A program made the translations under genes and the position numbers. Shown here piece after piece: positions 8,157-17,440 of a DNA stretch of 64,000 nucleotides. Position 1 is the stretch's first letter. Every line of letters begins with the position of its first letter. Source of the DNA: an uncultured Desulfovibrio sp. (GTDB lineage: Bacteria > Desulfobacterota > Desulfovibrionia > Desulfovibrionales > Desulfovibrionaceae); NCBI GenBank assembly GCA_934546745.1, contig CAKTDV010000010.1:28809-92808 (forward strand). Reading direction: 5' to 3'. The notes beneath the pieces are model-generated. The model ran no database searches. It was not told the origin of the DNA and saw only the letters and a program-made list of their open reading frames with translations.

Positions 8157-10042
8157 GCCCGGCCTTCCTCTCCCGATTTCTGCTTCCTCTGGGCGGCATC
8201 GAGGCCATGACGCCGGGGCGGTTCGAGGATCTGCGGCGGGTGTTTCTTGAGGGCGGGAGCGTCCAGAGCTGGCGCGAGGCACGGGAGGCGGCACAGGCCC
8301 GGAAGGAGAGCCGGACGGAAAGCCCTCTTGTGCAGGAGGTGTGGGGCCAGCTTGACCGGGAGGCCATCGGGAGGAACCCCGATTTCGGGCCGGACGTGGT
8401 GACCGCGCTGGAGGAACGCTACGGCAGGGGGATTTTCGCCAGAGGGAAGGACGCGACCGGCCAGCGGGCGGCCAACCTTGACAAGGCGGTGCAGTCGCTG
8501 GCCTACCGGGGCCTTGTTCCGGCGGAGAGCACGGCGGACGACCTGCTGCGCCATCTGGCCTTTGGCGACGCCCTGAACGCCGGGGAACAGACGCTCTTCC
8601 AGCCTACCCGCGAGGACATCCGCGCGGGCGACGAAGCCCTGAAGCGCGACGCGGCGGCGTGGGCCGGGACGGTGGACGGGTATATAGAAAATGCAGGGAA
8701 GAGGCGCGACAAACGGCATTCCGTCACCATGCTGCGCTCTACGCCGCTTGTGCTGCAAATGCTGGGCGCTAAAAACCTGCGTTTCAATGCTTCGCTGCAT
8801 CTGCTGAAAGACGGACTTGGCAGGCATGATTTACCTGCGGATGTTATCAAGCAGTTGCCTGAGGCGCTTGCCGATCCGGTGATGATCTTCAGCTCCGCGA
8901 CACAGGCGGGCGATCTGGTGGTGATGCTCGATCTGAAAGATCGGCACGGCGGTACGGTCGTGGTGCCTGTGGCCTTGGAAATAGAAGAGGGCTCCAAAGC
9001 ATATACCGTCAACATGGCGACAACGGTCTATGGCAAATCGGACGAAAAAAGGGGGAAACCAAAAGACGGCTGGTTTGCGGAACAGATACGGGCCGGAAAC
9101 CTGCGCTACAGGAATGAGCGGAAAAGTCGGGAATGGCAACGAAAAGCCGATCCCGGACGGACGCATTGGGGTCCAATTCCCCGTGTCGCTCCCCGCCTGT
9201 CAGGATCGGCTTCTCGTGCCAAGATATTTACCGAGGCGGATCTTGTCAAGCTTCGGGAGGCCAACCCAACGCTGTACCAGAAGGGCGGCCCGTCCCAGGC
9301 GCGGGGCGCGTATGTGCTGCGGCAGGACGGGGCGGCGCTCATCGCCCTGTTCAGGGGCAAGGCGGACATCTCCACCGTCATCCACGAGGGGGCCGGGCAC
9401 TTCTTTCTGGAGAACCTGCGGGAGGCCGCGCAATTGCCCGACGCGCCCGCCTGGGTGACGGAGGGCTGGCGCACCGTGGCCGGGGCCATCGGCGCGGACG
9501 CCGACCCGGCAACGGCCATCGCCACCGGAGCGCACGAGACCTTCGCCCGCATGGCCGTGGACTACATGCGCTCCGGGCGCGCGCCCTCGGACAGGCTCGC
9601 CCAGGTCTTCCGGCGCTTTGCGCGCTGGCTGGGGGCCATCTGGCGGCGTGTGCGCCGCCGCCCCGACTTCGCGGAGGTGAGTCCGGAGGTGGCCGCCGTC
9701 ATGGACCGGCTGCTGGCGGCGGAAGAGGACATCGCCGCCACGCGGGATCGCGTGGCCCCCCTGCCGGAGACCGCGCCGGAGGGCGTCATGCCCGAAGCCT
9801 GGGCGGACTACCTGCGCCTTGCCCGCAAGGCGGAAAGCGACGCCGCCGCCCTGCTGACCCTGCGCCGCATGGCGTGGGAACGCGCCGTCGAACGCGCCGC
9901 CAGAAAGGAGGCGCGGGCCCTGCGGGCGGAGGATCCGGATCAGCGCCGTGTGGGGGCTTTCGCCGCTTGCATTCCCAGGGTTCTTGACATACAAAAATCG
10001 TGCGTCAGATGTCTGGCGCACGATTTTTTTGCCCTTTTTTGA
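8157..10042 (+). pseudogene. Stranded phage polyvalent/MuF-type protein fragment
   Basis: An open frame of at least 611 residues (first ATG at 8207) with phage-type content. Residues about 170-310 resemble the MuF C-terminal domain (HSVTMLRSTPLVLQMLG, LADPVMIFSSAT, YTVNMATTVYGK, AGNLRYRNERKS). Residues about 340-540 resemble the metallopeptidase-like module of large phage polyvalent proteins (VIHEGAGHFFLENL, AHETFARMAVDYMRSG, FRRFARWLGAIWRRV). The motif reads H-E-G-A-G-H, one residue longer than HExxH. The frame is open upstream of 8207 and its last 20 or so codons run through a strong palindrome (9993-10028), so both ends look broken. No other phage genes lie nearby. Confidence 0.6.
9993..10028. 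terminator. Near-perfect palindrome, bidirectional terminator-like
   Basis: AAAAATCGTGCG (9993-10004) pairs perfectly with CGCACGATTTTT (10017-10028); after a T-G wobble, inner CAGA/TCTG continues the stem to a 2-nt loop, about 17 pairs in all. T runs follow on both strands. It lies inside the last codons of the phage-like frame, which supports that frame being truncated. Confidence 0.75.
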
Positions 10043-10134
10043 GATGAACCAAAGTTCAGATGGCGGGACGCCGTTGCGCGTGTCTGGAATACGTCGGAAC
10101 ACGCCAACGGGATACGCCGGATAAGGATGTTCCT

Positions 10135-11055
10135 ATGGTATTGTCCCTTCCCTTTGCGGCCAGATTGCGCATCATTGCCAAGACGCTGGTTGTCCAGTGC
10201 TGTCTCTTCGTGGGGCTGATTATCCTGATCTGGGGCTTGCAGCGCGGTTATGCCCTGCTGGATCGCACCACCTTCCCTGACCCCATGCCAGTGCCCGCGG
10301 AAGCGGCCTCGCTGGGTGAGACACAGAAAGGAAAGCTGCTGATAGACGCCGTGACGTACCGGATGCGCGCTGAGCTTGATTCCCTTTTCGGATGGACGTT
10401 CAACGACGTTCTCTTCAATCGCGTGCTGCTGGATAACCGCGCCTATCGTCAGTACGGCGTTTTTCATGCCACCAAGGCACTGATGGATCTGTATTCCGTC
10501 ACCATCGCCAAGCTCGGCAGCAATGACAAGGAAAGTCCCTTCCTCTATCAGGCGCGCATGAACGGCTTTGCCATCGATCCGCGCAGCTTCATGTTCCCCT
10601 CGGCGGAAGGCGCCTATGAGAAGGCCCTGAAGCTGGTGGACAAATACAAGGCCTCGCTGGATGATGGCAGCGGCAGCTTTAACTGCCGTACTGACGACAT
10701 CTACGCGGCCTTTTCGCTGATCACCGGCGAATACCTGCTGGGCTACGCCATCGGGCTGCTGGAGGACGTCGCCAACGAGCCTTTCTATACATTGGATAAC
10801 CATGTCTATGAGGTGCAGGGTATCGTTCTCGTCGTGCGCGACTTCATTTCCACACTGGCGCAGCTCTATCCTGAGACGGTGCGGAACAAGAACAGCGGCA
10901 AGGATCTTGACATGGCCATGCGCTACCTGACCGCCATCTGCACCTATGATCCGCTGATCATCACGTCAACCTTCAACAGCGGCGAAGTCATTCTGGCGGA
11001 TCTGACCTTTGCCAAGGCCCGCCTTGAGGATGTGCGCAGCAGCATACGCATGTAA
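10135..11055 (+). CDS. DUF2333 family membrane-anchored protein
   Basis: A 306-residue protein of the DUF2333 family, function unknown. One hydrophobic segment lies near residues 13-35 (TLVVQCCLFVGLIILIWGLQ), so it is probably an inner-membrane anchor with a periplasmic body. The body contains the family-like stretches FGWTFNDVLFNRVLLDNRAYRQYG and YDPLIITSTFNSGEVILADLTFAKARL. ATG 10135 has AAGGA 7 bases upstream. It stands alone, ends in a good terminator at 11125-11171 and is convergent with recJ. Confidence 0.8.
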   Translation: MVLSLPFAARLRIIAKTLVVQCCLFVGLIILIWGLQRGYALLDRTTFPDPMPVPAEAASLGETQKGKLLIDAVTYRMRAELDSLFGWTFNDVLFNRVLLDNRAYRQYGVFHATKALMDLYSVTIAKLGSNDKESPFLYQARMNGFAIDPRSFMFPSAEGAYEKALKLVDKYKASLDDGSGSFNCRTDDIYAAFSLITGEYLLGYAIGLLEDVANEPFYTLDNHVYEVQGIVLVVRDFISTLAQLYPETVRNKNSGKDLDMAMRYLTAICTYDPLIITSTFNSGEVILADLTFAKARLEDVRSSIRM

Positions 11056-11124
11056 CAGGGCGCATCAGTAAGAATATTCGGGGGAGGGGCTTGCTCCTCT
11101 CCCCGTGATGTCCATAAAAAAATT

Positions 11125-11171
11125 CCCGGAGAACGCCGCGAGATAGGGAAACGGTGTTTTCCGGGTTTTTT
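11125..11171 (+). terminator. Intrinsic terminator after the DUF2333 gene
   Basis: A 14-bp stem (11125-11138 with 11152-11165, two G-T wobbles) starts with CCCGGAGAACGCCG and is followed by six Ts. An A run precedes it, so it may also stop transcripts coming from recJ on the other strand. Confidence 0.85.
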
Positions 11172-11244
11172 GTATGTGAAGGCCGCCGGTGGAGGAGGGG
11201 GCGCGGCGGAGGAAAAGAACGGTAGGGCCGGATAGGGCGTCGCG

Positions 11245-12969
11245 TCAGGCCGGTTGCCAGTCCTTGATGCCAAGATCGATGGAGGCGATGCCGTTGTACA
11301 TGTCTATGCGCGGTGTATAGGCGATGCGGATCCGTTTGCCGATCATTTCCGGGGGAAATTCCCCGGCCATGCGCCATGCCTTGGCAATGAGGGTGACGCC
11401 GCTGGAGGTGTCCTGCACCTTGAGACGGATATGTTGTCCGCTTTGGCCAAGAGGCAGACGATCGCGGATGATCAGTGGCGGCGAGGCAAAGACGGGTTCG
11501 GCGTTGCCGGGCCCGAATGGCTGGAGCAGATCCAGTTCCCGCAGAAATTCCTGATTGCCCGCGGTGGCGAAGTCCAGCTCGCATTCAAGGGTGATGGCCG
11601 GTTGCACGGGATCCGGCCCCAGCGCGGCGGCGCAGACGGATTCAAAGGCGTCCCGGAAGGCGTCGAGACGTTCTTTTTCCAGGCGGACGCCCGCGGCCTG
11701 CCGGTGCCCGCCAAAACCGGAGAGGAGATCGGCACAGTGCTGCAATCCCGCGTACAGGTCAAATTCCCGCACGGATCGGCCGGAGCCCTTGAGGCTGCCG
11801 CCGTCGTCGCAGAGGATGACTGTGGGGCGGTAGAATTCATCAAGCAGACGGGAAGCGACGATGCCGATAATGCCGGGATGCCAGTCCGCGCCGTAGATGA
11901 CGAGCGCCGGGCGAGGGCGGCTTTCCATGAGGCGCAGGGCCTGTTCTCTGGCCTCCGCCCAGATGCGCTCCTCCTCCTGTTTGCGTTCGGTGTTGAGGGC
12001 GTCCAGCTGCTGGGCCAGTTCCGCGGCCTTGGCGCAGTCCTTGCTGCGCAGGAGCTTGAGGGCTATGTCGGCCTTGCCCATGCGCCCGGCGGCGTTGATG
12101 CGCGGCGCAAGGCGGAAGACTACCTGACCGCCGGTGAGGCGCGCCAGAGGATCAAGGCCGCTGACGGTTTTCAGGGCCAGCATTCCGGGACGGCGGGCAC
12201 AGGCGATTTTTTCCAGACCGCCGCGAACCAGAATGCGGTTCTGCCCCGTAAGGCGCATGACGTCGGCCAGCGTGCCGAGCGCCGTCACGTCAAGGGCATC
12301 GTCCATCCGGTAACGCCGGCCGGTACGCTGGCCGAGAAGGTTGTTGATGGCGGCCATGAGGAAGAAGGAGACGCCGACCCCGGCCAAATCGGGGCAGGGG
12401 CAGTCTTCGGCGGGAACCAGGCGCGGATTGCAGAGCGCGTGGGCGGGCGGCAGTTCGTCCGGCGGCAGATGGTGATCCGTGACGATGACGGTCATCCCCA
12501 GTTCACGGGCGCGCGTGATGGCCTCCACATCGGCGATGCCGCAATCGACGGTCAACAGCACGCCGTATCCCTCGGAGGCCAGGCGCTCCAGGGCGGGCAC
12601 GTTGAGCCCGTAGCCTTCGGCGCGCCGATCGGGGATATGGTAGCCCGCCGCGATGCCGTGAACCTCAAGAATATCCAGCGCAAGCGTGGTGGCCGTGATG
12701 CCGTCCACATCGTAGTCTCCCCAGATGACGGGCTTTTTCCCCCGCACCAGTTCCTCCACAAAAAGGACGGCGGCCTCATTGACGCCGGGCCAGTGGGCGG
12801 GAGGGCAGAGCGTGGAGAGGCGCGCGGACAGAAAGGCGTCCATGGCCTCGCGTGACCCAAAGCCGCGCTGCCAGAGAATGTCCAGCAGCGTGGTGGAGAT
12901 GCCGAGTTCATCGGCCCAGGCGGCGTCAGGAGCGCCCTGTGGCGCGTCGCGAAAGATCCAGCGTTTCAT
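11245..12969 (-). CDS. recJ: Single-stranded-DNA-specific exonuclease RecJ
   Basis: A 574-residue 5'-3' single-strand exonuclease of recombination and mismatch repair, cytoplasmic. DHH-superfamily motifs are in order: GDYDVDG (84-90), TDHHLPPDELP (DHH at 165-167), a further acidic motif in VDCGIAD, then the DHHA1 region with GSGRSVREFDL and GFGGHRQAAGV, and the C-terminal OB-like domain (PFGPGNAEPVFA). Length is typical for RecJ. Start at MKRWIF; an in-frame ATG at 12978 is an alternative. The upstream TPR gene ends 32 bases away, so the two may share a message. Confidence 0.95.
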   Translation of the reverse strand: MKRWIFRDAPQGAPDAAWADELGISTTLLDILWQRGFGSREAMDAFLSARLSTLCPPAHWPGVNEAAVLFVEELVRGKKPVIWGDYDVDGITATTLALDILEVHGIAAGYHIPDRRAEGYGLNVPALERLASEGYGVLLTVDCGIADVEAITRARELGMTVIVTDHHLPPDELPPAHALCNPRLVPAEDCPCPDLAGVGVSFFLMAAINNLLGQRTGRRYRMDDALDVTALGTLADVMRLTGQNRILVRGGLEKIACARRPGMLALKTVSGLDPLARLTGGQVVFRLAPRINAAGRMGKADIALKLLRSKDCAKAAELAQQLDALNTERKQEEERIWAEAREQALRLMESRPRPALVIYGADWHPGIIGIVASRLLDEFYRPTVILCDDGGSLKGSGRSVREFDLYAGLQHCADLLSGFGGHRQAAGVRLEKERLDAFRDAFESVCAAALGPDPVQPAITLECELDFATAGNQEFLRELDLLQPFGPGNAEPVFASPPLIIRDRLPLGQSGQHIRLKVQDTSSGVTLIAKAWRMAGEFPPEMIGKRIRIAYTPRIDMYNGIASIDLGIKDWQPA

Positions 12970-13000
12970 GGCTCTCATCTGGTCCGGTGCCGCTTCCCTG

Positions 13001-14383
13001 TCAGAAGAGTCCGTCAAGGGCTTTGAAGGCGTCTTCCTTGGGGGCGTTTTCCGGCTGTGCGGCGGCCGCCTGCGCTGGCGCGGGAGCGGGGTCCGCCGGA
13101 GCCGCCGGGCGTTGCGCCGCCCCTTGTGGCGCCTGTTGTGGCGCGGGCTGGGGGGCGTGGGGCGCGGCTTTTCCCGGCGCGACAGCCGGGCGGGGAGCCT
13201 GGGCCGCCTGCGGGGCCGGTCTGGCGGGCGCTGGGGGCGGCGTCGCGGCGGCGGGTTTGGCGGCCACGGAGCCAAGATTCTTGACGGGGAGAACCGCAGG
13301 CCCGGATTTCTGCGCCGCCGGGTGGGCCATCTGGGACGCCGGGCGTGCCGGGGGCGGCGTTTGCGCCGCCTGTACGGCGGCGGGAGCCGGTTTTGCCGCC
13401 GGTTGTGCCGGAGCCGGGGCCGGTTTTGCTGCCGGAGTTTCCGTGGGGGCGGTCTTCACCTGTGCCGCCGGAGCCGGGGTTGCGGCGGCCGTGGGCGGCT
13501 GATCCGCCTGTACGGGCCGCGCCGCCTCTTGTTTCGGCTGGGGGGCGGTGGGTTTTGCCGGCGCGTTTTTGGAAGCGGCGATGGCTGCGGCCACCTCAGC
13601 CTTGCGCTTTTCCGGCACCATGTTCTTCTTGATCAGCCAGGCGACAAACTTGAGCGAGGGCGCGTGATGCGGATCCAGCGAGAGTGCCTTGAGGAGGTTC
13701 GTTATGCAGTCGTCTATCTCATGGGTTTCAAGCTGGACGCGGGCGATGTTCATGTACAGGTTTTCGTCGTTGGGCGACAGCTCCTGGGCGCGTTTGTAAT
13801 ATTCGAGCGCCTGCGGCAGCATCTTGCTTTTGCGCAGGTTGATGCCAAAATCGTTGAAAAGGTGCTTGTGCTCGGGCTGGAAGGCGGCCTCAAGTTTGAC
13901 GAGGCGTTCGAAAATGTCCTGGGCTTTGGCCTTGTCTCCGCGTTCCAGATAGGTCAGGCCGATACCGAAATTGGCGCGCACGTTTTCCTCGTCGACCTTG
14001 AGTGCGCGGGAATATTCGTATTCAGCGGTAAAGTTGTTGCCGTTCTCGCGTTGCTTGTCCGCGGACGCGACGGTTTTTTGCAGTTCCTGCATTTTGGGGA
14101 AGACGGAATTCGTATAGAATTCCGGCTCGGGCGAGAACTTGGCAAGCAGATCGTCCATGCTGATCGTCCGCTTGGGGCCGCTGGGAATATAGTTGGGATT
14201 TATGGGCTGACATTCGATTTTGTCGCCCTTCTGTTCCACAAACCAGAAGGTTTTCTGGACGGTTTTGCGCGTCGTCGTCCCAGTACCCACACGGCGGATT
14301 TCCTGGGTGGAAAAGACGCCGCGGACGTCGGCGGGTTTGCTGTGCGCCTCGGACGGCGCTTGTTGAGATGTCTTTGGTTGCAT
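13001..14383 (-). CDS. TPR protein with long Pro/Ala-rich tail
   Basis: A 460-residue protein. Residues about 105-270 hold tetratricopeptide repeats (for example NFTAEYEYSRALKVDEENVRANFGIGLTYLERGDKAKAQDIFERL and its followers). Residues 280-445 are a low-complexity region of Pro, Ala, Gln and Lys, probably disordered. The last residues (EDAFKALDGLF) are a distinct short acidic-amphipathic motif. TPR arrays mediate protein-protein contacts; the partner is not evident. There is no signal peptide. GGAG lies 6 bases before the ATG. A perfect inverted repeat (14407-14432) lies just upstream. Confidence 0.85.
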   Translation of the reverse strand: MQPKTSQQAPSEAHSKPADVRGVFSTQEIRRVGTGTTTRKTVQKTFWFVEQKGDKIECQPINPNYIPSGPKRTISMDDLLAKFSPEPEFYTNSVFPKMQELQKTVASADKQRENGNNFTAEYEYSRALKVDEENVRANFGIGLTYLERGDKAKAQDIFERLVKLEAAFQPEHKHLFNDFGINLRKSKMLPQALEYYKRAQELSPNDENLYMNIARVQLETHEIDDCITNLLKALSLDPHHAPSLKFVAWLIKKNMVPEKRKAEVAAAIAASKNAPAKPTAPQPKQEAARPVQADQPPTAAATPAPAAQVKTAPTETPAAKPAPAPAQPAAKPAPAAVQAAQTPPPARPASQMAHPAAQKSGPAVLPVKNLGSVAAKPAAATPPPAPARPAPQAAQAPRPAVAPGKAAPHAPQPAPQQAPQGAAQRPAAPADPAPAPAQAAAAQPENAPKEDAFKALDGLF

Positions 14384-14500
14384 GCTGTCTCCACTAGAGC
14401 ATTTTGCTTTTGAAATTGGGCAATTTCAAAAGATACGCTACTCGCGCACCGCGGAGAAAACGCTGTTTTTCCTTGTGCTTGAGCGCGGGCGTCCACTTTC
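14384..14500 (-). repeat. Dispersed intergenic repeat, family A copy 1
   Basis: Contains a perfect inverted repeat CTTTTGAAATTG / CAATTTCAAAAG (14407-14418 and 14421-14432, loop GG). On the minus strand it reads TTTCAAAAGCAAAATGCTCT near the TPR start. The rest (GCGGAGAAAACG and GCGCGGGCGTCC on the plus strand) resembles sequences at 19726-19790 and 59586-59672. It may double as the leader of the TPR gene. Confidence 0.55.
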
Positions 14501-14526
14501 GCGCATCCGCCGGAGCTGTTATATTG

Positions 14527-15258
14527 TTACGAGGAACCTATTTTCTGGAGTTTCCCAATGTGCATCTCCGCAAGGATGCGCCGCGCGGCTTCCGCCGGAT
14601 CGCAGGATCGGGTGATGGGGCGTCCCACAACCAGATAGTCGGCTCCCTCCAGAACGGCTCTGGCCGGGGTCATGACGCGCCGTTGATCGTCCCGCGCATC
14701 GCCCTCCGGGCGGATGCCCGGACACAGGCGGGACAGCGCGGGCGCGGCGGCCTTGACGGCGGCGGCCTCCCATGCGGAGCAGACAACGCCGTCAAGGCCC
14801 CAGAGCGCGGCCTTGCGCGCAAGATCCAATGCGAAATCCGAAGGCGCGGCCTCAATGCCGGGCATGTCGCCCGGGCCGAAGCTGGTCAGGACGGTGACCC
14901 CGAAGAGGAGGGGCGCGTGCCCGCCCCCGGCGCGCAGGCTGTCCGCGGCGTCACGGGCGGCCTCGCACATGCGTTGCCCTCCCTGCACATGAAGCGTGAT
15001 CATATCCGCGCCCCCGCGCGCGGCGGCGCGCACGGCCTGCGCGACCGTATGCGGGATGTCATAGAATTTCAAATCAAGAAAAACCTGGAAGCCCATCCCT
15101 TTCAGGCGCTCCAGAACGGACGGACCGCAGAGCGTGAAGAGTTCCATACCGGCCTTGACCCACGGCGCGATGCCGCGCAGCTTCGCGGCCAGGGCCAGCG
15201 CGGCCTCCTGTTCGGGCACATCAAGGGCGACGGCCAGCTGGGGCGCTGTCGTTGTCAT
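14527..15258 (-). CDS. pyrF: Orotidine 5'-phosphate decarboxylase
   Basis: A 243-residue TIM-barrel enzyme converting OMP to UMP, the last step of pyrimidine synthesis. The active-site motif LDLKFYDIPHTV is at residues 61-72, with catalytic K64 and its partner aspartates D62 and D67. The phosphate-binding GADYLVVGRPITRS is near the C-terminus. It overlaps gmk by 4 bases (ATGA-type junction), so the two are translationally coupled. It is the last gene of the yicC-DUF370-gmk-pyrF operon. Confidence 0.95.
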   Translation of the reverse strand: MTTTAPQLAVALDVPEQEAALALAAKLRGIAPWVKAGMELFTLCGPSVLERLKGMGFQVFLDLKFYDIPHTVAQAVRAAARGGADMITLHVQGGQRMCEAARDAADSLRAGGGHAPLLFGVTVLTSFGPGDMPGIEAAPSDFALDLARKAALWGLDGVVCSAWEAAAVKAAAPALSRLCPGIRPEGDARDDQRRVMTPARAVLEGADYLVVGRPITRSCDPAEAARRILAEMHIGKLQKIGSS

Positions 15259-15869
15259 GCGAAATCCTCCAGCAGGGCGCGCAGCGTCCGTTCATGGCAG
15301 TGCGGCGCAAGGACGGCGGCCCCGTAGGCGGTGCGCAGCCGCGCATAGGCATCCTCCAGGCGATCGTTGACAATCAGGGCGTCATACCCGGCGGCTTCCC
15401 TCAGCTCGCCACAGGCGTTGGCCAGACGGCGCCGCATGACCTCCTCGCTGTCAAGGCCGCGTTTGCGCAGGCGTCGCCGCAGTTCTTCCAGACTGGGGGG
15501 AAGAATGAAGATGCGGAAGACCTCCGGCAGGCTGGCTTTGAGCTGGCGCGCGCCCTGCACATCAATATCGAAAAGAACGTCCCTGCCCTGGAGGAGCATG
15601 TCGCGCACGGGCGCCAGAGGCGTGCCGTAGAAATTGCCGTGAACCTCGGCCCATTCGGCAAAGGAACCCTCATCCCGCAGACGCAGAAAGCGCTCCCTGG
15701 AAAGGAAATGATAGTCCCCGCCGTCCCGCTCGCCCTCGCGTGGGGCGCGGGTGGTGCAGGAAATGGAGTAGCTGAGCCGGGGAAATTCCTCACGCAGCAT
15801 CCGTATGAGCGTCGTCTTTCCCGTGCCCGAAGGAGCGCTGATTACCAGGGCTGCGCCTTGACGTTCCAT
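15255..15869 (-). CDS. gmk: Guanylate kinase
   Basis: A 204-residue enzyme that phosphorylates GMP to GDP. The P-loop SAPSGTGKTT is at residues 11-20, followed by the GMP-binding region (YSISCTTRAPREGERDGGDYHFLSRERF) and VLFDIDVQGARQLK. Length is normal. The start overlaps the DUF370 stop by one base and the end overlaps pyrF. The order yicC-DUF370-gmk is widely conserved in bacteria and supports all three calls. Confidence 0.96.
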   Translation of the reverse strand: MERQGAALVISAPSGTGKTTLIRMLREEFPRLSYSISCTTRAPREGERDGGDYHFLSRERFLRLRDEGSFAEWAEVHGNFYGTPLAPVRDMLLQGRDVLFDIDVQGARQLKASLPEVFRIFILPPSLEELRRRLRKRGLDSEEVMRRRLANACGELREAAGYDALIVNDRLEDAYARLRTAYGAAVLAPHCHERTLRALLEDFA

Positions 15870-16123
15870 TAGTCTCCTTCCTCCTGTGCAAAACGCTGGC
15901 TGATGGTTTCCGGCTGAATGGCGGAAAGTATGACGTGATTGGAATCCGTTACCAGAATGGAACGGGTTTTGCGCCCCTGCGTCGCGTCGATAAGGCGTCC
16001 CTCGGATCGCGCGTCCTCGCGCAGGCGTTTCATGGGCAGCGACGCGGGAGCGACAATGCTGATGACGCGCGCGGCCAGCACGAAATTTCCGAAGCCGATA
16101 TTGACGAGGTGTTCACGCGGCAT
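15869..16123 (-). CDS. DUF370/RemA-family small protein
   Basis: An 84-residue member of the DUF370 (RemA-like) family: LVNIGFGNFVLAARVISIVAPASLPMKRLREDARSEGRLIDATQGRKTRS is the family core, ending in ILVTDSNHVILSAIQPETIS. In Bacillus RemA is a DNA-binding regulator of biofilm genes; in proteobacteria the role is unknown. It lies between yicC and gmk with 3-base and 1-base junctions, the classic position of this family. Confidence 0.9.
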   Translation of the reverse strand: MPREHLVNIGFGNFVLAARVISIVAPASLPMKRLREDARSEGRLIDATQGRKTRSILVTDSNHVILSAIQPETISQRFAQEEGD

Positions 16124-16126
16124 GGC

Positions 16127-17008
16127 TTATTCCAGATTCTGTACCTGCTCGCGGCACTTTTCCAGTTCGTTTTTGAAATCCACCACAAGACGCGAAAGCT
16201 GCACGTCAGGCAGTTTGTTGCCACAGGTGTTGATTTCGCGGAAGCATTCCTGCAACGTGAAATCAAGGCGGCGTCCGGCGTCCCCGCCCGCCTCCAGAAG
16301 CTCGCGCAGGCGTTCCAGATGGGTGTCCAGCCGGGTCAGCTCCTCGCTGACGTCCAGCCGATCCGCCAGCAGGGTTATTTCCTGGAGAAAGCGCCCTTCC
16401 TCCAGCTCCTGCCCCACGGCGGCCAGAGCCTCCGTAAGGCGCTCCCGCAGGGCCAGCCCGCGTTCTTCCCTGATTTCCGGCGCGCGTCCGGCGATGACCT
16501 CGCGCCATTCCTGCATACGGAGAATCCGGGAATGCAGATCGGTGGCCAGGGCTTTGCCCTCGCGGGCGCGGGCGTCGTTCCAGTCTTCCAGGGCTATGGC
16601 CAGTCCTTCCTCAAGCCGCGAGGCAAGGCCGTCGTCCGTATCGCCGCCGGTATCGTTCCAGAGGGCGGGCAGCTGGAGAAGGATGTTGTAGTCGGGCGTG
16701 AAGGACTCGCCGCGGCACTGGGCCAGTTCGCGCAGGGCGTCGATCATGGCTCCGGCCTGCGCGGCGTCAAAATTCTGTCCGGGGACGGCGGCCCCGGCGG
16801 ATCGCAGCGTCAGCGAGATGTCCACGCGTCCGCGGGAGGCAAAGGCGCGCACGGTCTTCTCAAGGTGCGCCTCCAGACCGCGCGCCGCGGCGGGCAGACG
16901 CCACTTGACGTCCAGATGCCGCCCGTTGACGCTTTTGATTTCCCATAACTGCGTGAAGCCCCCGGATTCGGCGACACAACGTCCGAATCCCGTCATACTG
17001 CGGAGCAT
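16127..17008 (-). CDS. yicC: YicC family endoribonuclease-like protein
   Basis: A 293-residue YicC/YloC protein. The N-terminus MLRSMTGFGR and the stretch WEIKSVNGRHLDVKWRLP are diagnostic; the C-terminal DUF1732 region contains RLDTHLERLRELL and REINTCGNKLPDVQLSRLVVDFKNELEKCREQVQNLE. Family members are reported as RNA-degrading proteins (E. coli YicC). ATG 17008 has GGAAG 7 bases upstream and is preferred to the ATG at 16996. First gene of the four-gene operon with gmk and pyrF. Confidence 0.92.
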   Translation of the reverse strand: MLRSMTGFGRCVAESGGFTQLWEIKSVNGRHLDVKWRLPAAARGLEAHLEKTVRAFASRGRVDISLTLRSAGAAVPGQNFDAAQAGAMIDALRELAQCRGESFTPDYNILLQLPALWNDTGGDTDDGLASRLEEGLAIALEDWNDARAREGKALATDLHSRILRMQEWREVIAGRAPEIREERGLALRERLTEALAAVGQELEEGRFLQEITLLADRLDVSEELTRLDTHLERLRELLEAGGDAGRRLDFTLQECFREINTCGNKLPDVQLSRLVVDFKNELEKCREQVQNLE

Positions 17009-17147
17009 AGGCTGTCTTCCTTTTTTGAATGCGGGAAGAATAGGGCAAGGCTTGCCGGAAAGCAAGCCGCCGTCCGCCGCAAAGACGGACGGAGCCATAC
17101 CGTGGAGGCCGGGCGTTCGCGGCGGAAGATCGCGTCCCGTGCCGGAT

Positions 17148-17417
17148 CTATTCTCCCGCGGCGCAGCCCGTCGGGGTAGCCGACGCGCAGGAGCCGCCGC
17201 AACCGGCAAGCCCCTTGCCCATTTTCGAGGCAAGCGGATGTACCGGCCCGACCTTGAAGGGAAACGCGCCGGTTTTCAGGGGGCTGGGTATGGAAAGCTG
17301 GCGCCGCGTTTCCGTACCGCCGCACACGGGGCACGCGGGAGACGCGGTTTCGCCGCCGCGGCACAGCTCCTCGAATGTCGCGCCGCAGGCGGCGCATACG
17401 TAGTCATACATGGGCAT
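17148..17417 (-). CDS. FmdB family zinc-ribbon protein
   Basis: An 89-residue FmdB-type regulator. The N-terminus MPMYDYVCAACGATFEEL carries C8 and C11, and PACPVCGG supplies C29 and C32, forming one zinc ribbon. The tail has three more cysteines, including CGGSCASATPTGC, which is common in Desulfovibrio-type members. GGAGG lies 9 bases before the ATG. Family members are small cytoplasmic proteins of uncertain role. It is followed by yicC on the same strand after 139 bases. Confidence 0.9.
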   Translation of the reverse strand: MPMYDYVCAACGATFEELCRGGETASPACPVCGGTETRRQLSIPSPLKTGAFPFKVGPVHPLASKMGKGLAGCGGSCASATPTGCAAGE

Positions 17418-17440
17418 GGTGGAGTACCTCCAGAGTGTTG

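Noticed and set aside
11254..12855. Plus-strand open frame of 533 codons opposite recJ
   Set aside because: recJ motifs on the other strand are complete; this frame has no family features.
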